A stretch of 38,988 nucleotides of DNA from Thermodesulfobacteriota bacterium (lineage in GTDB: Bacteria; Desulfobacterota; Thermodesulfobacteria; Thermodesulfobacteriales; Thermodesulfobacteriaceae), in NCBI GenBank assembly GCA_030578315.1, contig JAUQQL010000011.1, positions 1 through 38,988 on the forward strand, in the 5' to 3' direction. The translations under genes and the position numbers were made by a program. Below, one piece after another: positions 9,059-18,744 of the stretch. The first letter of the stretch is position 1, and each line of letters begins with the position of its first letter. The notes below the pieces were generated by a model. It made no database searches, was not told the origin of the DNA, and saw nothing but the letters and a program-made list of their open reading frames with translations.

Positions 9059-9960
9059 CCCAAAAATTTTACCTCCGGCTCTAAAAAAGTTTGAAACCTT
9101 AGATAAACCTCTTCTTGAGCTTTTTGAATGAGTTTTATAACTTCTTCAGCTCTGGCTCCACCTAAATTCACTATAAAATTTGCGTGTTTTTCAGAAATTT
9201 TAGCTCTACCTATTTGAAATCCTTTTAAACCGCAGGCTTCTATAAACCACCCTGCATAACAACACGGAGGGTTTTTAAAAACCGAACCAAAGGTTCTCTC
9301 CAGAAAGGGTTGAGTTTTTTTTCTCTTTTCTATAAAGCTTTTCATTCTTAGCCAAATTTTTTCTCTTTCTTTTTTTAATAATTCTAACTCAGCAGAAAGA
9401 ATAACTCCTTCTTCTTTAAACCAGCGATAACCCCAAAGGTCAGAAGAAGAACTTACAACTTTTACTTCCCCGTTTTTATAAAGTTCTACCTTTTTGACTA
9501 CTTCGGAGACGCTACTATTAAAAGCTCCGGCGTTCATTTTAATTGCGCCACCAAGAGTTGCAGGAACTCCCACTAAAAATTCTAGACCAGAAAAACCTTC
9601 TTTAAAACCAAAACTTACAAGTTTATTTATAGAAGTTCCAGCTAGGGCTTTAATTACTAGTTTATTTTTTTCTTTTTTTATTATCTTTATTCCTTCAAGT
9701 TTTCTTAAATTAATTATTACTCCCTCAAACCCTTTATCTCCTACCAAAAGATTACTTCCTCCTCCTAAAATAAAGTAAGGAACTTCTTCCCTTTCCAAAA
9801 AAACTAGCAAGTCAATCAATTCCTCTACACTTTTAGGAAAAATCATTCTCATACACGGACCACCAATTTTTATTGTAGTATAAGGAGCTAAAACTTCTTT
9901 TTCCTTAAAAATCAAATTTTTACTTTTTAAATATATATCAATAAATTTCCAATTCTTCAT
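9046..9960 (-). CDS. murB: UDP-N-acetylmuramate dehydrogenase
   Basis: YTTIKIGGPCMRMIFP, FILGGGSNLLVGD, GVPATLGGAIKMNAGAF, FGSVFKNP. Confidence 0.97.
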   Translation of the reverse strand: MKNWKFIDIYLKSKNLIFKEKEVLAPYTTIKIGGPCMRMIFPKSVEELIDLLVFLEREEVPYFILGGGSNLLVGDKGFEGVIINLRKLEGIKIIKKEKNKLVIKALAGTSINKLVSFGFKEGFSGLEFLVGVPATLGGAIKMNAGAFNSSVSEVVKKVELYKNGEVKVVSSSSDLWGYRWFKEEGVILSAELELLKKEREKIWLRMKSFIEKRKKTQPFLERTFGSVFKNPPCCYAGWFIEACGLKGFQIGRAKISEKHANFIVNLGGARAEEVIKLIQKAQEEVYLRFQTFLEPEVKFLGCNL

Positions 9961-11327
9961 TTCTCAAGTAAATTATGCAGTTTATAAATGTCTCCTGCTC
10001 CCATGGTTACTATTACCTGTTCAGGCTCAACTATCTTTTTCAAAGTTTCTAATATACTTAAAAAGTCTTTACAAAAAAAAGTTGGTTTATGAGTTCTTAA
10101 ATTACTAACGTTTTCAAAAAATATTTTTCCACTTATTCCCGGTATAGGGACTTCACTTGCAGGGTATATTTCAGTTAAAATTAAAATATCTGATTCCTTT
10201 AAAACCATTAAAAAATCTTCCCACAAAGCTTTTACCCGCGTATATCGATGGGGTTGAAAAATTAAAATCATTTTTTTTTCAGGATACATTTTTCTTAAAG
10301 TAAGAAGAGTTTCCTTAATTTCTCGAGGATGATGAGCGTAATCATCAATTAAAATGCAATTTCTCCATTGTCCCTTAACCTCTATTCTTCTTCCCACACC
10401 TTTAAAATTCTTTAAAACTTCTAAAACTTTAGAAAAAGGCAATTTTAATTCCAAAGCTACCCCCATAGCTCCTAAGGCGTTAAGGACATTGTGAACTCCT
10501 GGGACTCCTAACCTTACCTTGCCCAAAGATTTGTTTCCTTTAAAAATTTCTACTAAAGGATAAGCTGTATCTTCTAAAATCTTACCTTTTAAAATATTTT
10601 CCTCTGAAAGTCCGTAAAAAAGAAAAGGTCCAAAAATTTCTTGAGAAATCTCTTTAACCCCTTGGTCATCTCCACATAAAATAACTTTTCCCTGAGCAGA
10701 GCATCTTTTAATAAAATTAATAAAAGCCTTTTTAATAGCAGAAAAGTCTGCGTAAAAGTCAAGGTGTTCCCTATCTATATTAGTAATAACTTCTATAAAA
10801 GGTCTGTAACAAAGAAAGGAACCGTCACTTTCGTCTGCTTCGGCTACTAGGTATTCGCTTTTTCCAAGTATTGAGTGACTGTTTATATTTTTAATAATTC
10901 CGCCTACGATAACTGTTGGATTTTTTTTAAGAGATATAAGAATTTCTGCAATCATGGAAGTAGTTGTAGTTTTTCCATGAGAACCAGCAACTACAATACT
11001 TTTAGGATACAAATTCATTACCTGAGAAAGCATTTGAGCTCTTGGAATAACCCACAAACCCATTTCTTTGGCTTTTACTAATTCTGCATTTTCTAAAGGA
11101 ACTGCTGAAGAATATACCACTATTTCAGGTTTTTCTTTTTCTAAATGTTTTCCAGAATGACCGTAATAAACCGTGATACCCTTTTTTTCTAAAATTTGAG
11201 TGTACTTATTACGATTCAAGTCACAGCCTGTAACTTTATGTCCTAAAGTAAATAAGATCAGAGCTAAACTGCTCATTCCTACTCCACCAATTCCTACAAA
11301 GTGAATACTTCTTTTTTTTTCAAGCAT
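9957..11327 (-). CDS. murC: UDP-N-acetylmuramate--L-alanine ligase
   Basis: HFVGIGGVGMSSLA, VAGSHGKTTTTSMI, EADESDGSF, DDYAHHPREI. Confidence 0.98.
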   Translation of the reverse strand: MLEKKRSIHFVGIGGVGMSSLALILFTLGHKVTGCDLNRNKYTQILEKKGITVYYGHSGKHLEKEKPEIVVYSSAVPLENAELVKAKEMGLWVIPRAQMLSQVMNLYPKSIVVAGSHGKTTTTSMIAEILISLKKNPTVIVGGIIKNINSHSILGKSEYLVAEADESDGSFLCYRPFIEVITNIDREHLDFYADFSAIKKAFINFIKRCSAQGKVILCGDDQGVKEISQEIFGPFLFYGLSEENILKGKILEDTAYPLVEIFKGNKSLGKVRLGVPGVHNVLNALGAMGVALELKLPFSKVLEVLKNFKGVGRRIEVKGQWRNCILIDDYAHHPREIKETLLTLRKMYPEKKMILIFQPHRYTRVKALWEDFLMVLKESDILILTEIYPASEVPIPGISGKIFFENVSNLRTHKPTFFCKDFLSILETLKKIVEPEQVIVTMGAGDIYKLHNLLEK

Positions 11328-12402
11328 GTTTTACCAGAGATTCCATTTCTCTTATTATTATTTCTTCAGAATCTTCTATATATAAACTTTGCATAGCTTT
11401 TTTCATATTTTCAAGTTTTTCTTGGTTTTGAAGCAGTTCTTTAAGTAGAGAATATACCTTTTCAGGAGTTGCTAGTTCTTGTTTTAAGTAAAGAGCTCCT
11501 CCTCTTTGGGCTACCATTGCAGCATTCCTTTCTTGGTGGTTCTTTATAGCATACGGAAAAGGAATAAAAAAAGCAGGTTTACCTGAAGCAAAAAGTTCTG
11601 CTAAAGTAGTAGCTCCTGCTCTTCCTAGAACTAAGTCAGCTTGAGCATAAGCCCAAGCCATATCCTCAATAAAAGAAAAAACCTTTATTCTTTCTATATC
11701 TTTTTTAGGTAAAATTTTTATATATTCTTCTTTAACCCATTCAAAATCTTCCAAACCAGTTTGATGAATAACTAAAAGGTCGTTGAAATCTTTTAAAAGT
11801 CGGGGAATTACTCTAATAGATAGCTGATTTATGAATCTTGCTCCTAAACTCCCTCCCAAAACTAAAAGTCCTTTTCCATTATGTTCTTTTTTTCTCTTCT
11901 CTTTTATTTCACTCCTTACAGGGTTTCCTGAAAAAACCACTTTTTTTTGAGGAAAGTACTTTTCACTACCCGGAAGACTTACAAAAACTCTATCCACCAA
12001 TTTACTTAAAACTCTATTTGCCCATCCTGGTTCTATGTTTTGCTCGTGTAAAGAAGTTTTTTTACCTTTGAGTTTACCTGCTAAAACTACAGGAAAAGAA
12101 ATATATCCTCCTGTGGCAAATATAATTTGAGGTTCTATTTTTTTAATAAACTTAAAAGCCTTTAAAAAGGCTTTTAGCATTTTGTAGCTAGCCTTAATTT
12201 TATCTTTAAAAGCTCTACCTAAAAAACCTTCTACGTCCAATTCTAACACTGGGAAAGGCTTATCTTTTAAAATTAAACGCTCTATTTTTCGCGTTCCAGA
12301 AACAAAGTAAACTTCTCTTCCTTTTTTTAAAAGAGTTTGAGCTATAGCTAAGCCAGGAAATATGTGCCCACCAGTTCCACCCGCTACAATTAACCATCTC
12401 AA
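11320..12402 (-). CDS. murG: UDP-GlcNAc--undecaprenyl-PP-MurNAc-pentapeptide GlcNAc transferase
   Basis: IVAGGTGGHIFPGLAIA, LHEQNIEPGWANR, GGSLGARFIN, GRAGATTLAEL. Start codon TTG overlapping the murD stop (TTGA). Confidence 0.97.
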   Translation of the reverse strand: MRWLIVAGGTGGHIFPGLAIAQTLLKKGREVYFVSGTRKIERLILKDKPFPVLELDVEGFLGRAFKDKIKASYKMLKAFLKAFKFIKKIEPQIIFATGGYISFPVVLAGKLKGKKTSLHEQNIEPGWANRVLSKLVDRVFVSLPGSEKYFPQKKVVFSGNPVRSEIKEKRKKEHNGKGLLVLGGSLGARFINQLSIRVIPRLLKDFNDLLVIHQTGLEDFEWVKEEYIKILPKKDIERIKVFSFIEDMAWAYAQADLVLGRAGATTLAELFASGKPAFFIPFPYAIKNHQERNAAMVAQRGGALYLKQELATPEKVYSLLKELLQNQEKLENMKKAMQSLYIEDSEEIIIREMESLVKHA

Positions 12403-13805
12403 TGATAAACCTCCTTTTTATCATTAGAAAACCTATTTTTAAAAAAACTAGGAGCATACTTTAAAACCAATTCTCTAAAAATTTCTCCTCTTTCTTTATA
12501 ATCACTAAATTGGTCAAAACTTGAACAAGCTGGAGAAAAAAGAACCGTATCTCCTGGTTGAGAAATTTTAAAAGCCAAAGCCAGAGCTTCTGCTAAGTTA
12601 TCCACTATATAAGTTTCTGTTAACCCCTGAAGTTCTTCAGCTATAATGTATTTGGCTTCTCCCATTAAAATTAAACTTTTAACCTTTTCTTTTATTAGGG
12701 TTGCCAAAGGTAAATAAGAAGCTCCTTTATGTTTTCCTCCTAAAATTAAAATAACAGGATAGTTAACCGAATTTAAAGCTTGCAAAGTGGCGTCCACATT
12801 AGTAGCTTTGGAATCATTTATAAAGTAAATACCTCCAAAATTGCCCACGAATTCTAATCTGTGAGGGAATCCTACAAATTCTTTGATAAGCTTTTCTACA
12901 CTTTCTCTGGAAGCTCCAAGCAAACGAGCTCCTAAACTACCTGCAATGTAATTTAGCTTATTATGAAGCCCCTTAAGCTTAAATCCTAAAAAAGAAAAAC
13001 ATTCCTCTGTTTCTCCGATCCTTAAAACAAATTCATCCTCATTTTTTAAGTAAGCCGAAAGTCCTTTTTGCTTTCCAAAAAATAAAATACTTCCTTTTAC
13101 CACATCTTTAAATTTTTCAAACCAAGGTTCTTTAAAGGGTAAAATGCTGAAATCTTCTTTTTTTTGCTTTTCAAATAATCTGTACTTATAGTAAGCGTAT
13201 TCTTCTTCATTTTTATATCTTTCTAGATGATCAGGAGTAATATTTAAGAGTATACCAACCTTGGGAGAAAAAGTTTCCACAGTTTCTAGTTGAAAACTTG
13301 AGACTTCTAATACTAGTTTGTCAACTTTAGCTTGGGATAAAATATATTCAGAAAGTGGAATACCAAAATTAGCTCCAGTGAAAACCCGATAACCTGAAAG
13401 TTTTAATAATTCTGAAACTATAGAAGAAGTAGTAGTTTTACCATTTGTTCCGGTTATAGCAATAGTATTTTCTTTTTCTTTTTCTGAAAGGTATCTCCAG
13501 GCAAGTTCTAATTCGCTCCACACAGGTATACCTTTTTTATAACAAATTTCGTAAACCTCTCTCGGAACACCAGGACTTACTATTACCAAGTCAGCAGAAG
13601 TGAGAGTTTCTATTTTGTGTCCCCCAGTTTCAAAAACCACCCCCCCTCCTATTTCAAAAGTTGAAATCATAGAAGGGGGGAGTTCTTCCTTATTTTTCTT
13701 TTCAGAAATAATTACCTGAGCACCTTTTACTAAAAGCAAACGAGTAGCTGCAATTCCACTTTTACCATACCCTATTACTACTACTTTTTTGTTTCTAAGG
13801 TCCAT
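12399..13805 (-). CDS. murD: UDP-N-acetylmuramoylalanine--D-glutamate ligase
   Basis: VVVIGYGKSGIAATRLL, AITGTNGKTTTSSI, VLEVSSFQLE, PHRLEFVG..FINDSKATN. Confidence 0.97.
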   Translation of the reverse strand: MDLRNKKVVVIGYGKSGIAATRLLLVKGAQVIISEKKNKEELPPSMISTFEIGGGVVFETGGHKIETLTSADLVIVSPGVPREVYEICYKKGIPVWSELELAWRYLSEKEKENTIAITGTNGKTTTSSIVSELLKLSGYRVFTGANFGIPLSEYILSQAKVDKLVLEVSSFQLETVETFSPKVGILLNITPDHLERYKNEEEYAYYKYRLFEKQKKEDFSILPFKEPWFEKFKDVVKGSILFFGKQKGLSAYLKNEDEFVLRIGETEECFSFLGFKLKGLHNKLNYIAGSLGARLLGASRESVEKLIKEFVGFPHRLEFVGNFGGIYFINDSKATNVDATLQALNSVNYPVILILGGKHKGASYLPLATLIKEKVKSLILMGEAKYIIAEELQGLTETYIVDNLAEALALAFKISQPGDTVLFSPACSSFDQFSDYKERGEIFRELVLKYAPSFFKNRFSNDKKEVYH

Positions 13806-13823
13806 TTATTTAACCTTTTATTA

Positions 13824-14900
13824 TTATCTTATTTTTAAAGTACTCAAAGCTATAAGACCACATATAACTGAAATAATCCAAAATCTTATAACTACTTTAC
13901 TTTCTTTCCAGTTTAACAATTCAAAATGATGATGAAGGGGTGCCATTTTAAATATTCTTTTTCCCTTGGTTAATTTAAAGTATCCTACTTGAAGAATTAC
14001 TGAAAGAGCCTCTGCTACAAACACTCCTCCTGCAATGAGTAGTATAAATTCCTGTTTAATCATAAGAGAAATAGCTCCCAGAGTTGCTCCTAAAGAAAGT
14101 GAACCTACATCTCCCATAAAAATTTCTGCAGGATAAGAATTATACCAAAGAAATCCTAACCCTGCTCCTCCTAAGATAGCACAAAAAATAGCTACTTCTC
14201 CTGCAAAAGGTACATAAGGAATAAATAAATAGCTAGCAAATTTCACATGTCCTGCTATATAAGAAAAAACAGAATATACTCCAGCAACTACGCAAAAAGG
14301 AACTATTGCCAGTCCATCAAGTCCATCAGTAAGGTTCATAGCGTTAGAGCTTCCTAAAATTACCAAAATAGAAAAAATTAAATATCCCAATCCCAGTTCT
14401 AAAACAAAGTTTTTTAAAAAAGGAAAGTAAAGTATGGTGCTATGCCCTAAATAATAATAAAGAATTAAGTAAAAAATTACTACCAAAAAAATTTGAATAA
14501 CAAGTTTTTCTCTAGCTTTTAACCCTAAATTTTTTTTTCTTTTTATTTTCAGATAGTCATCCCAAAAGCCTATAGCTCCAAAAGTGACAAGAGTAAAAAG
14601 AGAAAGCCAGATAAAAGGATTAGAAAGGTTTGTCCAAAGAAGCGTTGAGATTACTATACTTAAAATAATAATAACCCCCCCCATAGTTGGGGTTCCAACT
14701 TTAACTTGATGATGGGAAGGTCCTTCTTCTCTTATAAATTGACCAAACTGTTTTTTTTTCATATATTTTATAAAAGGCGGCATTAAAAAATAAACTAATA
14801 AAAAAGCAGTTAAAGAACCGTAAAGTAAACGAAAAGTGATATATTTAAAAATATTTAAAAAACTAAGCCATTCACTAAAATAATGAAGATAGTAAAACAT
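13824..14900 (-). CDS. mraY: Phospho-N-acetylmuramoyl-pentapeptide-transferase
   Basis: Multi-TM; GTPTMGGVIII, FWDDYLKI, NLTDGLDGLA, FMGDVGSLSLG, MAPLHHHFEL. Confidence 0.98.
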   Translation of the reverse strand: MFYYLHYFSEWLSFLNIFKYITFRLLYGSLTAFLLVYFLMPPFIKYMKKKQFGQFIREEGPSHHQVKVGTPTMGGVIIILSIVISTLLWTNLSNPFIWLSLFTLVTFGAIGFWDDYLKIKRKKNLGLKAREKLVIQIFLVVIFYLILYYYLGHSTILYFPFLKNFVLELGLGYLIFSILVILGSSNAMNLTDGLDGLAIVPFCVVAGVYSVFSYIAGHVKFASYLFIPYVPFAGEVAIFCAILGGAGLGFLWYNSYPAEIFMGDVGSLSLGATLGAISLMIKQEFILLIAGGVFVAEALSVILQVGYFKLTKGKRIFKMAPLHHHFELLNWKESKVVIRFWIISVICGLIALSTLKIR

Positions 14901-14902
14901 AT

Positions 14903-16300
14903 TTATTTTATAGATAATAACTTTTCAACTATTCTTTCCATTTTTAAAGCTCTTGAACCTTTAACTAAAATAACTGCTTTTTCAAATTTTAGCCCAGCTT
15001 CTAAATCTTTCAAAAAAGTTTCAACTTGAGGATAAATTCTAAAAGGCTTTTGAGAAGGCAAAAAACCTTCGGCATACTTTTCTGCCATCTCCCCAATAAA
15101 ATAAGCCTCTTCAACTACCAAACTTGCTTCTCTACCAATTTTTATGTGAAATTCCTTAGCATAAATTCCCAGTTCTTTCATGTCCCCCAAAATAGCTATT
15201 TTTTTCATATTTTTTACTGGAAGAGTAGATAAAAATTCCAAAGCAGTTTTCATAGAACCTGGATTAGCGTTGTAAGTATCGTCAACAATCCAAAGTTTAG
15301 TATTCTGATATATCTTGATTCTTGAAAATAAAAGTATTTCTTTTCCTAACTTTTCTAAAATTTCTTTTAAATTTAATCCGAAGTGAATTGCTACTGCCAA
15401 ACTTGCCAAAAGATTTAAGATATAATGTTTTCCTAAATTGGGGATCTCTACAAAATAGTTCTTTTCTTGATACTTTAACCACGCTTTTATTTTAAAATCT
15501 TTCACTTCAAATTTTGAAACAAAAAAGTCTGAAGATGGATCAAAACCAAAAGAAATTTTTCGGTGAGGTAAGACTTTAACTCTTTCTCTCAAAATAGACT
15601 GGTCGTAGTTGTAAACTAATGTTCCGTTAAGAGAAGTATTTTCAAAGAGTTTAATTTTTTCTTCCAGAACTCCTTCTATACTTCCTAGTCCTTCCAAATG
15701 TGCAGGATAAATACAGGTAATTACCGAAACTTGAGGTTCAATAATTTTAGCTAGTTTTTCAATTTCTCCTGGAGAATTGGTTCCTACTTCTAAAACTGCT
15801 ACCTCTGTATCATTTTTAAAAGAAAGAATTGAAAGAGGAACACCTATCAAGTTATTGTAGTTAGCTAAATTTTTAGAAGTTTTAAAGTAAGAACTTAAAA
15901 TAGCAAATATCAGTTCTTTAGTGGTAGTTTTTCCGCACGAACCTGTAACTCCAACTACTTTAAGATTCAGTTTTTTTCTCCAAAAATTTCCTAAATCTCC
16001 TAAAGCTTTAAGAGTATCTTTAACCAAAATTACCGAGACGGTTTTGGGAATCTGTTCTATCTTAAAGCCCTCTGGAAAATGAGACAAAATTAAACCTTTA
16101 GCTCCTTTATCTATAGCTATTCTCCAAAAGGAATGGCCATCAAAGTTTTTCCCCTTAAGTGCCCAGAATAAAAAACCAGGTTGAATAATTCTAGTATCTG
16201 TAGAAACTCCTCTAAAAGATATCCCCATGTCCCCATTTATCAATATACCTTCGGTAGCTCTAACTACTTCTTCTGTAGTAAGATTTACCTCTACATTCAT
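14903..16300 (-). CDS. murF: UDP-N-acetylmuramoyl-tripeptide--D-alanyl-D-alanine ligase
   Basis: GVSTDTRIIQPGFLFWALKGKNFDGHSF, GVTGSCGKTTTKEL, DDTYNANPGSM. Confidence 0.97.
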   Translation of the reverse strand: MNVEVNLTTEEVVRATEGILINGDMGISFRGVSTDTRIIQPGFLFWALKGKNFDGHSFWRIAIDKGAKGLILSHFPEGFKIEQIPKTVSVILVKDTLKALGDLGNFWRKKLNLKVVGVTGSCGKTTTKELIFAILSSYFKTSKNLANYNNLIGVPLSILSFKNDTEVAVLEVGTNSPGEIEKLAKIIEPQVSVITCIYPAHLEGLGSIEGVLEEKIKLFENTSLNGTLVYNYDQSILRERVKVLPHRKISFGFDPSSDFFVSKFEVKDFKIKAWLKYQEKNYFVEIPNLGKHYILNLLASLAVAIHFGLNLKEILEKLGKEILLFSRIKIYQNTKLWIVDDTYNANPGSMKTALEFLSTLPVKNMKKIAILGDMKELGIYAKEFHIKIGREASLVVEEAYFIGEMAEKYAEGFLPSQKPFRIYPQVETFLKDLEAGLKFEKAVILVKGSRALKMERIVEKLLSIK

Positions 16301-17757
16301 TCTCTAGCCAGTTGAGCAACTATTTTTAAAATTTCTTCTTTATCAGAAAAGGGTATTTTTTTCCCCTTTATTTCAAAATAATTTTCGTGTCCCTTTCCTG
16401 CAACTAACAATATATCACCTTTTTTTAAATTTTTTATAGCCCACTGCAAAGCTAAACTTCTATCAATAATGATTTCGTAAGATGTCTTATTGTTTAGACC
16501 TCTTTTAATATCTTTAATAATTTTCCAAGGATCTTCAAAGCGAGGATTATCGGAAGTTAATACTATAAAATCCGCAAACTCACTTGCTACTTTACCCATA
16601 AGAGGTCTTTTAGAAACATCTCTGTTTCCTCCACATCCAAAAAGAACTATCAGTCTGTTTTTCTTAAGAGTAAGAAGACTTTTTAAAGCTTCTTCTAAAG
16701 CTAAAGGAGTGTGGGCATAGTCTATTATAATCTTAGCCTCGTTAAACTCAGCCACCAATTCAAGTCTCCCAGGAGGGTTCTTCAAATCTTTTAAAGCATA
16801 AATAAAATCCTCTTCCTGATATCCCATAGCTAACAAAATACCCCAAAGAGTCATAAAGTTTTTAACTTGATAGTCTCCCATAAGAAGGGTATTAATTTCA
16901 TACTCCTTACCTCTACTTAAAACTTTTAATTTCAAACCAGTATTTTTTTCCAGAATTTGTGCCCTTAATTTTTCTCCGTTTACCAAAATTTTAGATATAC
17001 CTTTGAGTTCGTTTGCTAGTCTTTGACCATAAGAAGTTTCTAGAGAAATAATTGCCTTTCCTTTAGGCTTTAAATATTGAGTAAAAAGCTTTTTTTTTGC
17101 TTGATAGTAGTTTTCCATGTTTATATGATAGTCGAGATGGTCTTGAGAAAGGTTAGTAAACACTCCGAGGTCAAACTTGATTCCCAGAATTCTATCTTGA
17201 GCTAGAGCATGAGAGGAAACTTCCATAACTATCGTGTTGATTTCTTTTTTTATAGCTTTTTTAAATAAATTTCCAAGAACTAAGATAGAAGGAGTAGTTT
17301 CCTTAGCTTCTATAATTTCATCTCCCAAATCATAGAAAATAGTTCCTATATAAGCAGTTTTTACTCCCAGATTACTTAAAACGGTTTTGGTAAAGTAGCT
17401 TACCGAAGTTTTTCCGTTGGTTCCGGTAACTCCTATTAAAAAAAATTTCTCAGGAGATACTTCGTAAAAGTTAAAAACCAACTTAGGTAAGACTTTTTTT
17501 AAATTTTTAACTTGAACTTGAACAATTTTATTAAAAGAGGGTTCAGGAGGGGATTCTCTTATAACAGCTATAGCTCCCTTTGAAATAGCTTCTTCAATAA
17601 AATTCTCTCCATTTAAGGTAGTTCCCCTTTTGGCCACAAAAAGATAACCCGGTAAAACTTCCTTAGAATTTTCAGTTATTCCACTAATAAAAATTTGTGA
17701 AGTTTTAGGATAAACTTCAACAACTTCCTCTTTCAAAAGTGAAAGCAATTCTTTCAT
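16297..17757 (-). CDS. murE: UDP-N-acetylmuramoylalanyl-D-glutamate--2,6-diaminopimelate ligase
   Basis: GVTGTNGKTSVSYF, EVSSHAL, IDYAHTPLALE, SDNPRFEDP (DNPR motif associated with meso-DAP specificity), VAGKGHE. Confidence 0.97.
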   Translation of the reverse strand: MKELLSLLKEEVVEVYPKTSQIFISGITENSKEVLPGYLFVAKRGTTLNGENFIEEAISKGAIAVIRESPPEPSFNKIVQVQVKNLKKVLPKLVFNFYEVSPEKFFLIGVTGTNGKTSVSYFTKTVLSNLGVKTAYIGTIFYDLGDEIIEAKETTPSILVLGNLFKKAIKKEINTIVMEVSSHALAQDRILGIKFDLGVFTNLSQDHLDYHINMENYYQAKKKLFTQYLKPKGKAIISLETSYGQRLANELKGISKILVNGEKLRAQILEKNTGLKLKVLSRGKEYEINTLLMGDYQVKNFMTLWGILLAMGYQEEDFIYALKDLKNPPGRLELVAEFNEAKIIIDYAHTPLALEEALKSLLTLKKNRLIVLFGCGGNRDVSKRPLMGKVASEFADFIVLTSDNPRFEDPWKIIKDIKRGLNNKTSYEIIIDRSLALQWAIKNLKKGDILLVAGKGHENYFEIKGKKIPFSDKEEILKIVAQLARE

Positions 17758-17763
17758 ATTTGT

Positions 17764-18744
17764 TTACTTTATTTGATGAGCTAGGTACTTTAAATAACTT
17801 AAAGTTGCTTTATAGTCTTTTTCAATTTCTGTAATTAACATTATAAGCTTATTTTTTTTAAAATCGAGATAAAGGATTTTGTTTTGCGAAAAAAAACTTA
17901 AAGGAAACTTAAAAGAAACTTCTGTAGAATGTTGACAAATTGGGGTTCTTGGTAGAATTGTAAGGTCATAGTTATTGTTACAGATCTTATTAAAAAACCA
18001 CTTAAGAATATGAAGAGGGGTTATTTTAATTTGAGAATTTTCGGAAACAGGTTTTATCTCCCCCAACTCCCAACGAAAAGAAGATATCTCTTCTGAAGAA
18101 AGATTAAAGTCAGAAACTGGGAAAAGTTGAGTAAAGTATGAGTTTTCAGGCAAATCTAAGTAGGCTAAAAATTCGCCACTTTTTAAGTCTACAACCACAG
18201 CACTAAATGACTTAGTTTCCTCAAATTTGTCACACAAATTTTTCTGAAGTTTCATATCCAAAGATATTCTAATCCAGTTTCCATCCTTCAAAACATCGTT
18301 AAAGATTTTTTCTAGGCCAGAAATACCGAAGTCATTAACTACTTCACCTATTAAAAACTTCGTACAAGGTTGCAAAATATCACGAACATAATAGCTTTCT
18401 ACAAAAACATTTTTTTCTTTTTTTAAAACTTCAACTTCTTTTAAATCTAATTTATCTGTAAGTAAAACCAGACCTTTTTTAGGGAGTTCTAGAAGAGAAG
18501 GAAGATATTTACTTACCGAAGGAGAAAGTTTTTGGCCAAAAAATCTGTCCTTAACCAGATAATAAGCTTTATAAAACTCGGCAGAAATGGCAATAGGTTC
18601 ATAATTTCTATCTAAAATTGCTCCTCTTTTAATTCCAGGGAAGTTAGTTTTTTCTTTAACTTTAGGTATAGCAAAGTTTGAAGCAAACAGTAACAAGAAA
18701 ACGAAAATAAAAGAAAAAAAACTAAATTTAAAGTTGGGTTTCAT
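17764..18744 (-). CDS. Degenerate/short FtsI (PBP3)-like protein, apparently lacking transpeptidase catalytic motifs
   Basis: At the ftsI position between ftsL and murE; N-terminal TM, PBP-like RGAILDRNYEPIAIS, GEVVNDFGISGLEKIFNDVLKDG, ISLDMKLQKNL...SAVVVDLKSGEFLAYLDLPENSYF, ITPLHILKWFF. Only 326 aa, and no SxxK/SxN/KTG at the expected order and place. Confidence 0.8.
   Translation of the reverse strand: MKPNFKFSFFSFIFVFLLLFASNFAIPKVKEKTNFPGIKRGAILDRNYEPIAISAEFYKAYYLVKDRFFGQKLSPSVSKYLPSLLELPKKGLVLLTDKLDLKEVEVLKKEKNVFVESYYVRDILQPCTKFLIGEVVNDFGISGLEKIFNDVLKDGNWIRISLDMKLQKNLCDKFEETKSFSAVVVDLKSGEFLAYLDLPENSYFTQLFPVSDFNLSSEEISSFRWELGEIKPVSENSQIKITPLHILKWFFNKICNNNYDLTILPRTPICQHSTEVSFKFPLSFFSQNKILYLDFKKNKLIMLITEIEKDYKATLSYLKYLAHQIK

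Noticed and set aside
9494-9778. Antisense ORF (94 aa) inside murB
   Set aside because: Shadow ORF over conserved MurB FAD-binding sequence.
10875-12071. Antisense ORFs 10875-11081 and 11838-12071
   Set aside because: Overlap conserved murC/murG coding regions; composition reflects the opposite strand.
12260-12457. 65-aa minus-strand ORF spanning murD/murG junction (candidate ftsW relic)
   Set aside because: It is an alternate frame of murG/murD; translation MLLVFLKIGFLMIKRR... shows no SEDS motif, so it is not an ftsW remnant.
15026-16720. Small ORFs 15026-15232, 15297-15482, 16490-16720 in murF/murE
   Set aside because: Shadow or alternate-frame ORFs of murF and murE.
17764-18744. ftsI-like gene as a simple frameshifted pseudogene
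   Set aside because: No internal stops; start and stop are embedded in tight operon junctions and C-terminal residues still follow a TP-like pattern, so a maintained truncated homolog is more likely than a fresh pseudogene.
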